Source: Peribacillus simplex (GTDB lineage Bacteria; Bacillota; Bacilli; Bacillales; DSM-1321). Taken from it: a stretch of DNA of 64,000 nucleotides. A model generated the notes under the pieces. The model saw nothing but the letters and a program-made list of their open reading frames with translations. It was not told the DNA's origin and did no database searches. Below, one piece after another: positions 50,363-59,186 of this stretch (its first letter is position 1; every line of letters begins with the position of its first letter). The position numbers and the translations under genes were made by a program. The stretch is from positions 2,570,001 through 2,634,000 of the forward strand of contig NZ_CP126106.1 in the NCBI RefSeq assembly GCF_030123325.1, written 5' to 3'.

Positions 50363-50913
50363 GGCACTTTCTCCTAACAATAGTTAATGGTTAGTTCCAG
50401 TGTAGCTTCTGTTCTACAATTATTCAATCCTTACTTGACCATTTATCCAGTAAACGAAATCCATACTGTTCTTTTGGTAGGAAGTTAATGTAGAGGTATT
50501 TTAGGTCCTTTTACCTTGTCAAAAGAATTGAATGTAGTCCAAATGATTCATTTGTATCGCAGGTAAACCGATTCACTTTCAATGAAATGGATATAGCTGA
50601 AATGCAATCGTGCAAACAACAAATGAATATATGAAAGATGTTGTTATTCTGTCCTAAGGGTCAAGGAAATGGTTCAAGCAGGAGAGAAAGAATTGGAGTT
50701 AACAGAAATTCTTTTATGAAATAATCGGGGTTATCAAAGGGAATATATCCGATTCTGCAGAAATGGAAATTCAGGGATTAGTGTCAATCATCCAGGAAAT
50801 CGGAAACCATACTGAAAAGGTTTCAAAGCATGGCCGGTATCCTACGGCTAATGAATTGTAGAATGGAAAATAGGCCCATGCATACGGGCCTATTTTCACT
50901 TGGATATGCGTTC
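50363..50913. other. Long gap, possibly with decayed coding remnants
   Basis: About 550 bases with no intact gene. From about 50705 to 50860 one plus-strand frame stays open without a start codon and ends in ...VSKHGRYPTANEL before a stop; a second open piece ending at 50719 lies just upstream in another frame. The pattern suggests a small gene broken by frameshifts. No family is identified, and the remainder looks non-coding. Confidence 0.35.
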
Positions 50914-51501
50914 TTACAACCACTTTACCTTCGGTTCAGTTTTATCTTTAATCCGCTTGATGTTTGCGCGATGCCGGTAAAAAATGAAGATCGTTATTAT
51001 ACTGATTACAATAATGAGCGCCGGATCATCATTATGAAAAACTAAACTGTAGATGAGAGCAAGTAGACAAGCAATCATGGATGAAAGCGAGACATATTTG
51101 GATATGTATAAGGATATAAAGAAAATGATGACGGCAAAGACAAAAAACCATGGTTCATAAGCAAGAATGACACCAGCAGAAGTTGCCACCGCTTTTCCGC
51201 CCCGAAAATTTGCAAAAATGGGAAACATATGACCGATGACCGCAATAACTCCGGCTAGCAATAAATGCATTTCCACTCCTAGCATATACGGCAGGAAAGT
51301 TGCTAGGGTACCCTTAAGTATATCCATGATAGTAACGGTTAGCCCTGCCTTGACACCAAGTGTCCTGAAGGTATTTGTCCCGCCCAGATTTTTACTGCCA
51401 TGCTCCCGGATGTCGATTTTGTAAAATGTTTTACCAATTATTAAACCGGAAGGAATCGAGCCGATCAGGTATGCAGCCAGTATAGTGATAAATGTAAGCA
51501 T
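50914..51501 (-). CDS. plsY: Glycerol-3-phosphate acyltransferase PlsY
   Basis: It transfers the acyl group of acyl-phosphate to glycerol-3-phosphate, the first step of membrane phospholipid synthesis. A 195-residue polytopic membrane protein with motifs YLIGSIPSGLIIGK (near 11), GSKNLGGTNTFRTLG near 35 and GHMFPIFANFRGGKAVATSAG (two pieces near 90-110). It corresponds to B. subtilis yneS/plsY and is oriented away from parE. Confidence 0.95.
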   Translation of the reverse strand: MLTFITILAAYLIGSIPSGLIIGKTFYKIDIREHGSKNLGGTNTFRTLGVKAGLTVTIMDILKGTLATFLPYMLGVEMHLLLAGVIAVIGHMFPIFANFRGGKAVATSAGVILAYEPWFFVFAVIIFFISLYISKYVSLSSMIACLLALIYSLVFHNDDPALIIVISIITIFIFYRHRANIKRIKDKTEPKVKWL

Positions 51502-51993
51502 TCTATTACCCTTTCTTTTAAGAAAAATCTTCTTTTTTTATCACGTTTAAGGGGCGATTGTTCCCTTTTTCAAAAATAAACGTGTAGAAATAGCTAAAAA
51601 CAGCCTTAAAATACCTGTTAAGCTTCTCTTATTGTAACATTTTCGTGACAAAATGGTACGGCTGTCCAAAAAAAATCCACTAAAAAAATGAATTTTCCTT
51701 GATGAACTTACATCTTTTGATATACGTTAAGTTTCATGAAGGGTGAAAGGTTTAGCCTTCCTTATTTTCGTCAATATAAAAGAAGGATGCCTCCTTGTAT
51801 AAATTGTTACAATACGTGGTAGTCTGTATGAACATAAGAAAGTTAAGTAAGTTCATGCCTTTTCGAAACTTTTTCTTTCTTGTATAATGGTTTTTCACAA
51901 TAATGGTAATAAACAGCTTTTGTCTGTAAATACCTTTGTTAGGTATACACTTTAGTCAAATATTACATTTTATTATAAAGGGGATTGAAAAGA
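51502..51993. other. Divergent control region between plsY and yneT
   Basis: About 490 bases without a gene. It must hold the plsY promoter (minus) and the yneT promoter (plus). For yneT a TATAAT at 51883-51888 is convincing as a -10, but the -35 region (near 51860) is weak. Nothing else structured stands out. Confidence 0.45.
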
Positions 51994-52404
51994 ATGATAG
52001 AAAATCCAAGCAGGGAAGAAATGGGAAAGATGTTGAAAAAATCGAAGCGCATCGCTGTCGTTGGTTTATCTAATAACCCTGAGCGTACTTCTTATATGGT
52101 ATCGAAGGCCATGCAGGATAGCGGATATGAAATCATCCCGGTAAACCCTGCCATATCCGAAGTGCTAGGTGTCAAGGCAGTTAAAGCCCTGAAAGATATT
52201 GAAGGGCACGTCGATATCGTCAATGTTTTCCGCCGTTCAGAGTTCCTTCCGGAGATAGCCAAGGAATTTGCAGAAATCGATGCAGATATCTTTTGGGCGC
52301 AGCTAGGGGTGGAAAATGAAGAAGCCTATAATTTTTTAAAAGAAAAAGGATATACTGTCATCATGAATCGATGCATAAAAGTCGAACACGCCCTTACCAA
52401 GTAA
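51994..52404 (+). CDS. yneT: CoA-binding protein YneT
   Basis: A 136-residue Rossmann-like CoA-binding domain protein: KSKRIAVVGLSNNPERTSYMVSKAM (two pieces near 14-38), IIPVNPAISEVLG near 48 and DIFWAQLGVENEEA near 98. Its function is unknown; the fold resembles the CoA-binding domain of succinyl-CoA ligase. AAGGGG lies nine bases before ATG 51994, which is preferred over the TTG at 51985. It is conserved next to parE in Bacillus. Confidence 0.88.
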   Translation: MIENPSREEMGKMLKKSKRIAVVGLSNNPERTSYMVSKAMQDSGYEIIPVNPAISEVLGVKAVKALKDIEGHVDIVNVFRRSEFLPEIAKEFAEIDADIFWAQLGVENEEAYNFLKEKGYTVIMNRCIKVEHALTK

Positions 52405-52406
52405 AT

Positions 52407-52435
52407 TGAAGAGCGGATCTTCCGTTCTTTTTTTT
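52407..52435 (+). terminator. Terminator of yneT
   Basis: GAGCGGA near 52410 pairs with TCCGTTC near 52419 (one G-U pair), followed by about eight T residues. Confidence 0.7.
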
Positions 52436-52645
52436 AGGCATCGCTGCATCTAAACCGGGGAAAAACTAAAAGGCAGCCATAGCGGGCATTGAGCGGCAGA
52501 AAAGAAAGGCCATTAAAGCTTAATTTGATTAAAAAAATAAAAGTATATTTGCCAAATGAAAATTTACCGCTACAATTAGAATGGTAGCTATGATACGTTT
52601 TGTTCCACACAAATGTGCAAACGCTAATAAAAAGGACAAAAAAAT

Positions 52646-52659
52646 AGAACACTTGTTCT
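52646..52659. promoter_or_regulatory. Candidate LexA (SOS) box before parE
   Basis: AGAACACTTGTTCT is a palindrome close to the Gram-positive SOS box CGAAC-N4-GTTCG and overlaps the -35 of the parE promoter. parEC is, from memory, in the B. subtilis LexA regulon. Confidence 0.6.
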
Positions 52660-52681
52660 TTGTTCGGGAAAGTATTATACT
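52653..52681 (+). promoter_or_regulatory. Sigma-A promoter of parEC
   Basis: TTGTTC (52653-52658), 17 bases, TATACT (52676-52681), about 107 bases before the parE start. Confidence 0.65.
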
Positions 52682-52788
52682 TTTTATATGATATTAACGT
52701 ATTAATGGATTTGTTTAAGCTAGTGAGTCATTTCATTGCAGTATGATTTGGCCCGGAAATTGTGTTTAGTAAGGAAAGGGGAATTTCT

Positions 52789-54774
52789 GTGGCAAAGAAA
52801 GTAAAAACAATCGAGTACAATGATGATGCAATTCAGGTACTGGAAGGACTCGAAGCGGTCAGAAAACGTCCCGGTATGTATATCGGCAGTACTGATGCAC
52901 GCGGACTTCATCATTTAGTGTATGAGATTGTAGATAACTCCGTAGATGAGGCTTTAGCTGGATATGGAGACCAAATTAGTGTGAAAATACATAAAGATAA
53001 CAGTGTGAGTGTGTCTGATAAAGGGCGCGGAATGCCTATTGGCATGCATAAATTAGGTAAACCGACGCCTGAAGTCATTTTGACGATTCTTCATGCTGGA
53101 GGTAAATTTGGACAAGGCGGATATAAAACGAGTGGAGGCCTTCATGGAGTAGGTGCTTCGGTCGTTAACGCGTTGTCTGAATGGCTTGTCGTGACGATCA
53201 AACGGGACGGGTTCATTTACGAACAACGTTTTTTCAATGGCGGAAAGCCAGAAACCACACTGGAGAAAATCGGTAAAACCAATCAAGCTGGGACCAAAAT
53301 CCACTTCAAGCCCGATCCAAAAATATTTTCGGTGACGACTTTTAATTATGATATCCTATGTGAGCGTCTTCGCGAATCGGCTTTTCTTTTAAAAGGCATG
53401 AAGATAGAATTGACGGATGAGCGTAACGGCCATAATGAAATTTTTCACTATGAAAATGGAATTGAAGCGTTTGTTGATTATTTAAATGAAGAAAAAGAGA
53501 CCCTTCATAGCGTAGTCAGCTTGGAAGGGGAACAAAATGGGATAGAAGTCGAACTCGCCTTTCAATTTAACGATGGTTATTCAGAAAATATTTTAAGCTT
53601 TGTAAATAACGTTCGTACAAAAGACGGAGGCACCCATGAGATTGGTGCAAAAACGGCCATGACAAGGGCATTTAATGATTATGCCAGAAAAATGGGGCTA
53701 TTAAAGGAAAAAGATAAAAACCTCGAAGGTACCGATATACGTGAAGGCTTGTCTTCAATCATTTCAGTACGTATCCCTGAAGAACTTCTTCAATTCGAAG
53801 GACAAACCAAGAGCAAGCTAGGAACCAGCGAAGCCCGTTCTGCAGTTGATTCCATCGTATCAGAGCACTTAGCCTACTTTTTTGAAGAAGATCCGACCAC
53901 GAGTACCCTATTGGTTAAAAAAGCGATTAAAGCGTTCCAAGCAAGGGAAGCGGCACGAAAAGCTCGTGAAGACGCAAGAAGCGGGAAGAAACGGAAAAAA
54001 TCCGATGCCATCCTTTCTGGGAAATTAACACCAGCCCAATCGAAAAATCCCGAACGGAATGAATTGTATCTTGTGGAAGGAGACTCTGCTGGGGGATCCG
54101 CTAAACAAGGGCGGGATCGCCGTTTCCAAGCAGTACTGCCATTACGGGGTAAAGTTATCAATACGGAAAAGGCAAAACTGGCGGATATTTTTAAAAACGA
54201 GGAAATAAATACGATCATCCATGCCATCGGCGGAGGTGTCGGGGCGGAGTTCAACACGCCGGACACTAACTATGATAAAGTGATCATCATGACTGATGCC
54301 GATACGGATGGGGCACATATCCAAGTGCTGCTGCTGACTTTCTTTTATCGCTATATGAAGCCGTTAATAGAGTCAGGAAAGGTTTATATTGCCTTGCCCC
54401 CTTTATATAAAGTGAGCAAAGGGACCGGGAAGAAAGAAGTCATTGAATATGCCTGGAGTGACGAAGAACTTCAGGGAGCGATAGACAAGGTGGGGAAAGG
54501 CTATATGATTCAGCGCTATAAAGGGCTGGGTGAGATGAATGCCGACCAATTATGGGATACGACCATGAACCCGGAAACAAGGACATTGATACGTGTGAAG
54601 ATCGATGATGGTGCCCGTGCAGAAAGACGTGTGACAACGTTGATGGGAGACAAGGTTGAACCGCGTCGTAAGTGGATTGAAGCCAATGTCGCTTTTGGTC
54701 TCGAAGAGGAATCGAATATTTTGGATAATGAAAATATGTCGATTGAAGAGGAGGTCATTAACGATGGTATTTGA
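52789..54774 (+). CDS. parE: DNA topoisomerase IV subunit B (ParE)
   Basis: The ATPase subunit of topoisomerase IV, which unlinks daughter chromosomes. GHKL ATPase motifs VDNSVDEALAGY (near 47) and KTSGGLHGVGASVVNAL (near 112), TOPRIM motifs VEGDSAGGSAKQGRDR near 427 and DADTDGAHI near 505, and a terminal QRYKGLGEMN block are complete. 661 residues. GTG 52789 has AAAGGGG seven bases upstream. It overlaps parC by 11 bases. Confidence 0.96.
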   Translation: MAKKVKTIEYNDDAIQVLEGLEAVRKRPGMYIGSTDARGLHHLVYEIVDNSVDEALAGYGDQISVKIHKDNSVSVSDKGRGMPIGMHKLGKPTPEVILTILHAGGKFGQGGYKTSGGLHGVGASVVNALSEWLVVTIKRDGFIYEQRFFNGGKPETTLEKIGKTNQAGTKIHFKPDPKIFSVTTFNYDILCERLRESAFLLKGMKIELTDERNGHNEIFHYENGIEAFVDYLNEEKETLHSVVSLEGEQNGIEVELAFQFNDGYSENILSFVNNVRTKDGGTHEIGAKTAMTRAFNDYARKMGLLKEKDKNLEGTDIREGLSSIISVRIPEELLQFEGQTKSKLGTSEARSAVDSIVSEHLAYFFEEDPTTSTLLVKKAIKAFQAREAARKAREDARSGKKRKKSDAILSGKLTPAQSKNPERNELYLVEGDSAGGSAKQGRDRRFQAVLPLRGKVINTEKAKLADIFKNEEINTIIHAIGGGVGAEFNTPDTNYDKVIIMTDADTDGAHIQVLLLTFFYRYMKPLIESGKVYIALPPLYKVSKGTGKKEVIEYAWSDEELQGAIDKVGKGYMIQRYKGLGEMNADQLWDTTMNPETRTLIRVKIDDGARAERRVTTLMGDKVEPRRKWIEANVAFGLEEESNILDNENMSIEEEVINDGI

Positions 54775-57208
54775 AGAAACGTTTAGAGATTTGCCGCTTG
54801 AAGAGGTAATTGGTGACCGCTTCGGGCGTTATAGTAAATATATTATCCAAGATCGGGCACTTCCAGATGCTAGGGACGGTTTAAAACCGGTGCAGCGCAG
54901 GATATTGTATGCGATGCATGTCGAAGGAAATACTCAGGAAAAAGGATTTAGGAAATCCGCAAAAACTGTCGGTAATGTAATTGGTAACTATCACCCTCAC
55001 GGAGATTCATCCGTTTATGAGGCAATGGTTCGGATGAGCCAAGACTGGAAGCTGCGGAAGGTCATGGTCCAAATGCACGGAAACAATGGCAGTATCGATG
55101 GTGATCCGCCTGCTGCGATGCGGTATACGGAAGCAAGGCTTTCATCGATCGCCTCCGAGATGCTCCGGGATATTGAAAAAAGGACGGTCGATTTCGTACC
55201 GAACTTTGATGATACTTCAGAAGAGCCCATTGTATTGCCTGCAATGTTCCCAAACCTGCTTGTAAACGGCTCTACAGGAATTTCAGCCGGCTATGCCACT
55301 GAAATCCCGCCACATCAACTTGGTGAGGTCATTGATGCTGCCATTATGCGAATCGATAAGCCGGAAGCGACAGTCGCTGATTTAATGACGGTCATTAAAG
55401 GGCCGGATTTTCCTACTGGCGGTATCATTCAAGGAATTGAAGGCATTCGTAAGGCCTATGAAACAGGTAAAGGAAAAATAATCATTCGCGGGTTGGCGGA
55501 TGTGGAAACGATTCGGGGCGGCAAACAGCAAATCGTCATCACTGAAATCCCATATGAAGTCAATAAAGCAAACCTTGTTAAGAAAATGGATGAGTTCCGT
55601 CTAGACCGGAAAGTGGAAGGCATCGCCGAAGTAAGGGATGAAACCGACCGTACAGGACTGCGGATTGTCATTGAACTGAAAAAAGAAGCAGATGCAAATG
55701 GAGTCCTGCATTATTTATACAAAAATTCCGATCTCCAAATCGCATACAATTTCAATATGGTTGCGATATATAAAAAACGGCCAACATTGATGAGCCTGCC
55801 TAAAATGCTCGATGCATATATCGAACACCGTAAAGAGGTAATCGTGAACCGTTCACGTTATGAGTTGCAAAAGGCACATGACAGGGCACATATCGTTGAT
55901 GGTTTAGTGAAGGCTTTATCCATATTAGATGAAGTCATCGCTGTCATCCGGGCATCTAAAGACAAACGGAATGCTAAAGATAACCTCATTGCTAAATTCG
56001 CTTTTACAGAAGCGCAAGCTGAAGCCATTGTCTCCTTGCAGTTATATAGGCTGACAAATACGGATATTACAGCACTTGAAGCAGAGGCAACGGAATTGAA
56101 GAACAAAATTGAGGAATTGACAAAGATTCTTGGCAGTGAAAAAGTTCTTCTTCAAGTAATAAAAAAAGAACTTCGATTCATTAAAAAGGGCTTTGATGAC
56201 GGACGGCGTTCCAAAATCGAAAAAGAAATTGAAGAAATCAAAATCAATCTTGAAGTCTTGATAGCGAGTGAAGACGTGATGGTTACCGTGACGAAAGAAG
56301 GCTATGTCAAACGGACATCGTTACGATCTTATGCAGCATCAGGAGGTCTTGATTTTGGCATGAAGGATTCCGATCGCCTGCTCCAGAGGCTGGAGATGAA
56401 TACAACAGATGTCCTATTGCTGTTCACATCCAAAGGGAACTACCTCTATTGTCCAGTTCATCAGCTTCCTGATATTCGCTGGAAGGAAACCGGACAGCAT
56501 ATCGCGAACATCATTCCAATCGACAGGGAAGAACAAATCATAAAAGCGATTCCTATAAAAGATTTTACCATGCCGGAATTCTTAGTGTTCATCACGAAAA
56601 ATGGTATGGTGAAAAAGACAGAATTAGCTTCCTATAAAGCCCAGCGTCATTCAAAACCTCTGGTTGGTGTCAATTTAAAAGGTGACGATGAACTGGTTGA
56701 TGTCCACCATACCGATGGACAGGCTGACCTTTTCCTAGTCACTCATAACGGATACGGTTTATGGTTTGATGAAGAAGAAGTAAGTGTTGTCGGTGTTCGG
56801 GCAGCAGGAGTCAAAGGGATTAATTTGAAAGAAGATGACTATGTCATTGGCGGAAAGGTTTTGGCCAAGGATAGTAAAGAATCGATCTTTATCGTTACAC
56901 AGCGCGGGGCCATAAAGAAAATGAAATTAACCGAGTTTGAAAAAACGAGCAGGGCAAAACGCGGTGTCGTGGTCTTGAGGGAATTGAAATCGAATCCTCA
57001 TAGGGTCATTGGTTTCGATATTATTAACAAAACAGACAGTCTATTCATTCTTTCTGAAAAGGGAACGATTGAAACGATTCATGCCGCTTCATTAAAAAAT
57101 CATGATCGATATACGAATGGCTCATTTGTTTTTGATGAAACGGTTAGCGGAAAAGCGAAAGAATTATGGAAAATATCATTGGAAGATGACTCCGCCATAG
57201 AGCAGTGA
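54764..57208 (+). CDS. parC: DNA topoisomerase IV subunit A (ParC)
   Basis: The DNA-breaking and rejoining subunit. The catalytic Tyr is at 121 in AAMRYTEARLS. The quinolone-resistance region HPHGDSSVYEA shows the sensitive-type Ser82 and Glu86. The N-terminal 490 residues are the winged-helix and coiled-coil core; the rest is a C-terminal DNA-wrapping beta-pinwheel (repeats such as VTKEGYVKRT and VTQRGAIKKM). 814 residues. The start ATG follows GAGGAGGTC within the parE 3' end. Confidence 0.96.
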   Translation: MVFEETFRDLPLEEVIGDRFGRYSKYIIQDRALPDARDGLKPVQRRILYAMHVEGNTQEKGFRKSAKTVGNVIGNYHPHGDSSVYEAMVRMSQDWKLRKVMVQMHGNNGSIDGDPPAAMRYTEARLSSIASEMLRDIEKRTVDFVPNFDDTSEEPIVLPAMFPNLLVNGSTGISAGYATEIPPHQLGEVIDAAIMRIDKPEATVADLMTVIKGPDFPTGGIIQGIEGIRKAYETGKGKIIIRGLADVETIRGGKQQIVITEIPYEVNKANLVKKMDEFRLDRKVEGIAEVRDETDRTGLRIVIELKKEADANGVLHYLYKNSDLQIAYNFNMVAIYKKRPTLMSLPKMLDAYIEHRKEVIVNRSRYELQKAHDRAHIVDGLVKALSILDEVIAVIRASKDKRNAKDNLIAKFAFTEAQAEAIVSLQLYRLTNTDITALEAEATELKNKIEELTKILGSEKVLLQVIKKELRFIKKGFDDGRRSKIEKEIEEIKINLEVLIASEDVMVTVTKEGYVKRTSLRSYAASGGLDFGMKDSDRLLQRLEMNTTDVLLLFTSKGNYLYCPVHQLPDIRWKETGQHIANIIPIDREEQIIKAIPIKDFTMPEFLVFITKNGMVKKTELASYKAQRHSKPLVGVNLKGDDELVDVHHTDGQADLFLVTHNGYGLWFDEEEVSVVGVRAAGVKGINLKEDDYVIGGKVLAKDSKESIFIVTQRGAIKKMKLTEFEKTSRAKRGVVVLRELKSNPHRVIGFDIINKTDSLFILSEKGTIETIHAASLKNHDRYTNGSFVFDETVSGKAKELWKISLEDDSAIEQ

Positions 57209-57220
57209 ATCATTTTTTTT

Positions 57221-57259
57221 GAACGGGATGCTGATCTTATCAGCATCCCGTTCATTTTT
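57221..57259 (+). terminator. Terminator of parEC
   Basis: GAACGGGATGCTGAT (57221-57235) pairs perfectly with ATCAGCATCCCGTTC (57239-57253), followed by T residues. A T run also precedes the stem, so it may act both ways. Confidence 0.93.
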
Positions 57260-57319
57260 CTATAAATGACTAGTTATATCCTTCCGGAAAATAATCCCCT
57301 ACTTGCCCCGCACTACAAG

Positions 57320-57372
57320 TTGAGTCCTTTTACGAAGGTAATGACTCAATTCAAAAATGACTTATTAAGTCA
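57320..57372. promoter_or_regulatory. Candidate enhancer sites for a sigma-54 activator
   Basis: TGACTTATTAAGTCA (57358-57372) is a perfect palindrome about 106 bases before the -24 element. Just upstream TTGAGTC (57320-57326) and GACTCAA (57343-57349) form a related interrupted inverted repeat. Both share a TGA-CT/AG-TCA pattern and lie at enhancer distance. Confidence 0.55.
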
Positions 57373-57477
57373 AATTTAAATCCTAGTATTATGAACCTAA
57401 TATTATTAAGAGGACAGCTAATAATTCAATTTTGAATTTTACCATTAATTGAATCTATGTATCCTAACGATTTATTT

Positions 57478-57494
57478 TTGGCACACTCCTTGCA
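57478..57494 (+). promoter_or_regulatory. Sigma-54 (-24/-12) promoter of the acyl-CoA cluster
   Basis: TTGGCAC (57478-57484), five bases, TTGCA (57490-57494), again a full consensus match, about 53 bases before the CoA ligase start. Confidence 0.9.
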
Positions 57495-57546
57495 TATTGT
57501 TTAGTATGACTTCTTTATTTTTTTGAATGAAGAAAGGGGAGAACCA

Positions 57547-59148
57547 ATGGATAGACCCTGGAAAAAGCATATCCCGCAAGGAAATCCAATTGAGATTGAT
57601 ATTCCTGAAATGTCTTTGACAGAACTATTTTATCAATCAGTCGAACAATATTCGAATAAAACAGCGGTTACGTTCATGGAGCAAAGGTATACATATTCAG
57701 AGTTGGGGATGTTAGTGAAAAGATGTGCATGCGTGCTTGCTGATGAAGGTATTGGAAAGGGAGATCGTGTAGCTCTTATGCTTCCCAATTGTCCACAATA
57801 TCCAATTGGTTTTTTTGGAACCCTTTTGAATGGAGCCATTGTTGTCCAAATCAATCCAATGTATAAAGCGAACGAATTAATACATGTCCTGAAAGACTCA
57901 GGTGCAAGGCACATCATTGTGCTCGACGATTTATTGCCAATAGTTGAAGCAGTTATAGCTGAAACCGATGTTGAAAAGGTGTTGAGCGTGTCGCTGGAAA
58001 CCGGCAATTGTGAAATGACAAAAAAACTACTATCTGTAAATGAGGCGGATTTCACTGTGGAGATTGAACCTGCCGAAGATGTCGCCGTTCTCCAATATAC
58101 AGGAGGAACGACAGGGCGTTCTAAAGGGGCGATGCTAACCCATCGTAATATTGTTGCCAATACGCTGCAAAGTGCAGCCACTTCAAGAATCAATACTCAA
58201 AAGGGGAAGGAAAAGGTACTTGGCGTTTCCCCATTATTTCATGTTTACGGCATGACTTCCGGGATGAACCTGACGTTTTATAATGGCGGGGAATTAATTC
58301 TTGTATCCCGGTTTCAGGTGCCGGAGATCGTCGAAATTATCAATAATCTTAAACCGACTATTTTTCCAGGGGTACCGACGATGTATATTGCTTTATTACA
58401 ATATTACCAGTCTCATCCATTTGATTTGGATACATTGAAATCTTGCGTTTCGGGTTCGTCACCATTGCCATTGAATGTACTGTCAAGATTCAACGAATTG
58501 AGTGGAACAAAGATTGCAGAGGGTTATGGACTGTCCGAGGCGTCACCAGTCACGCACCGGAATCCAGTTAGTGGCCTGCAAAAACCCGGAAGTATCGGGA
58601 TTCCTATACAAAATACCGATGCCGCGATCATTGACAGTATTACAGGAGAGCCAGCCCTTTTGGTTGATACACCAGGTGAATTGGTCATAAAGGGTCCACA
58701 GGTAATGAAAGGCTATTGGGGCATGCCTGAAGAGACGCGGCAGACGATTCAAAACGGATGGCTGCATACCGGTGATATTGCCAAGATGGATGAAGATGGC
58801 TTCTTTTACATTGTGGGACGGAAGAAAGAGATGATCATCGCAGGCGGTTTCAATATTTATCCAATTGAAATTGAAGATATACTATACAGCCATCCTAAGG
58901 TACTGGAAGCTGCCGTCTTTGGCGTTCCCGATCAATATCGCGGTGAAACGGCACATGCTGCGGTAGTTCTAAAACCAAATGAAAGAATAACTGAAAACGA
59001 ATTGAAGGATTATTGCCGAAAGCAGCTCGCTGCCTTTAAAGTCCCAAAAGCAATCACATTTGAAAGTGAACTTCCGAAGACGGCGGTCGGTAAAATCTTA
59101 AAACGTAAACTTCAAGAAAAACATATCGCTTATTCGGATAAAAGATGA
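57547..59148 (+). CDS. Long-chain-type fatty acid-CoA ligase (AMP-forming)
   Basis: A 533-residue adenylate-forming ligase, the probable entry enzyme of this operon. P-loop LQYTGGTTGRSKGAMLTH (near 180-197), GYGLSEASPVTH near 332, GWLHTGDIAKMDEDGF near 405, GRKKEMIIAGGFNIYP near 426 and the C-terminal Lys in PKTAVGKILKR are complete, similar to LcfA/FadD. ATG 57547 follows AAAGGGGAG; an ATG at 57523 would place the site inside the gene. Sigma-54 promoter directly upstream. Confidence 0.9.
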   Translation: MDRPWKKHIPQGNPIEIDIPEMSLTELFYQSVEQYSNKTAVTFMEQRYTYSELGMLVKRCACVLADEGIGKGDRVALMLPNCPQYPIGFFGTLLNGAIVVQINPMYKANELIHVLKDSGARHIIVLDDLLPIVEAVIAETDVEKVLSVSLETGNCEMTKKLLSVNEADFTVEIEPAEDVAVLQYTGGTTGRSKGAMLTHRNIVANTLQSAATSRINTQKGKEKVLGVSPLFHVYGMTSGMNLTFYNGGELILVSRFQVPEIVEIINNLKPTIFPGVPTMYIALLQYYQSHPFDLDTLKSCVSGSSPLPLNVLSRFNELSGTKIAEGYGLSEASPVTHRNPVSGLQKPGSIGIPIQNTDAAIIDSITGEPALLVDTPGELVIKGPQVMKGYWGMPEETRQTIQNGWLHTGDIAKMDEDGFFYIVGRKKEMIIAGGFNIYPIEIEDILYSHPKVLEAAVFGVPDQYRGETAHAAVVLKPNERITENELKDYCRKQLAAFKVPKAITFESELPKTAVGKILKRKLQEKHIAYSDKR

Positions 59149-59159
59149 AAGCGTTAACA
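59146..59159 (+). promoter_or_regulatory. CcpA catabolite-responsive element (cre) inside the operon
   Basis: TGAAAGCGTTAACA matches the cre consensus TGWAANCGNTNWCA at every position. It begins at the stop codon of the CoA ligase and ends 27 bases before the dehydrogenase start. At this position CcpA would act as a roadblock to transcription when preferred sugars are present. Confidence 0.7.
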
Positions 59160-59186
59160 CTAATTCGCAGATAAAGGGGAATGCAA

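Noticed and set aside
50830..51045. 71-codon plus-strand ORF overlapping plsY
   Set aside because: Mostly antisense to plsY and without a ribosome-binding site.
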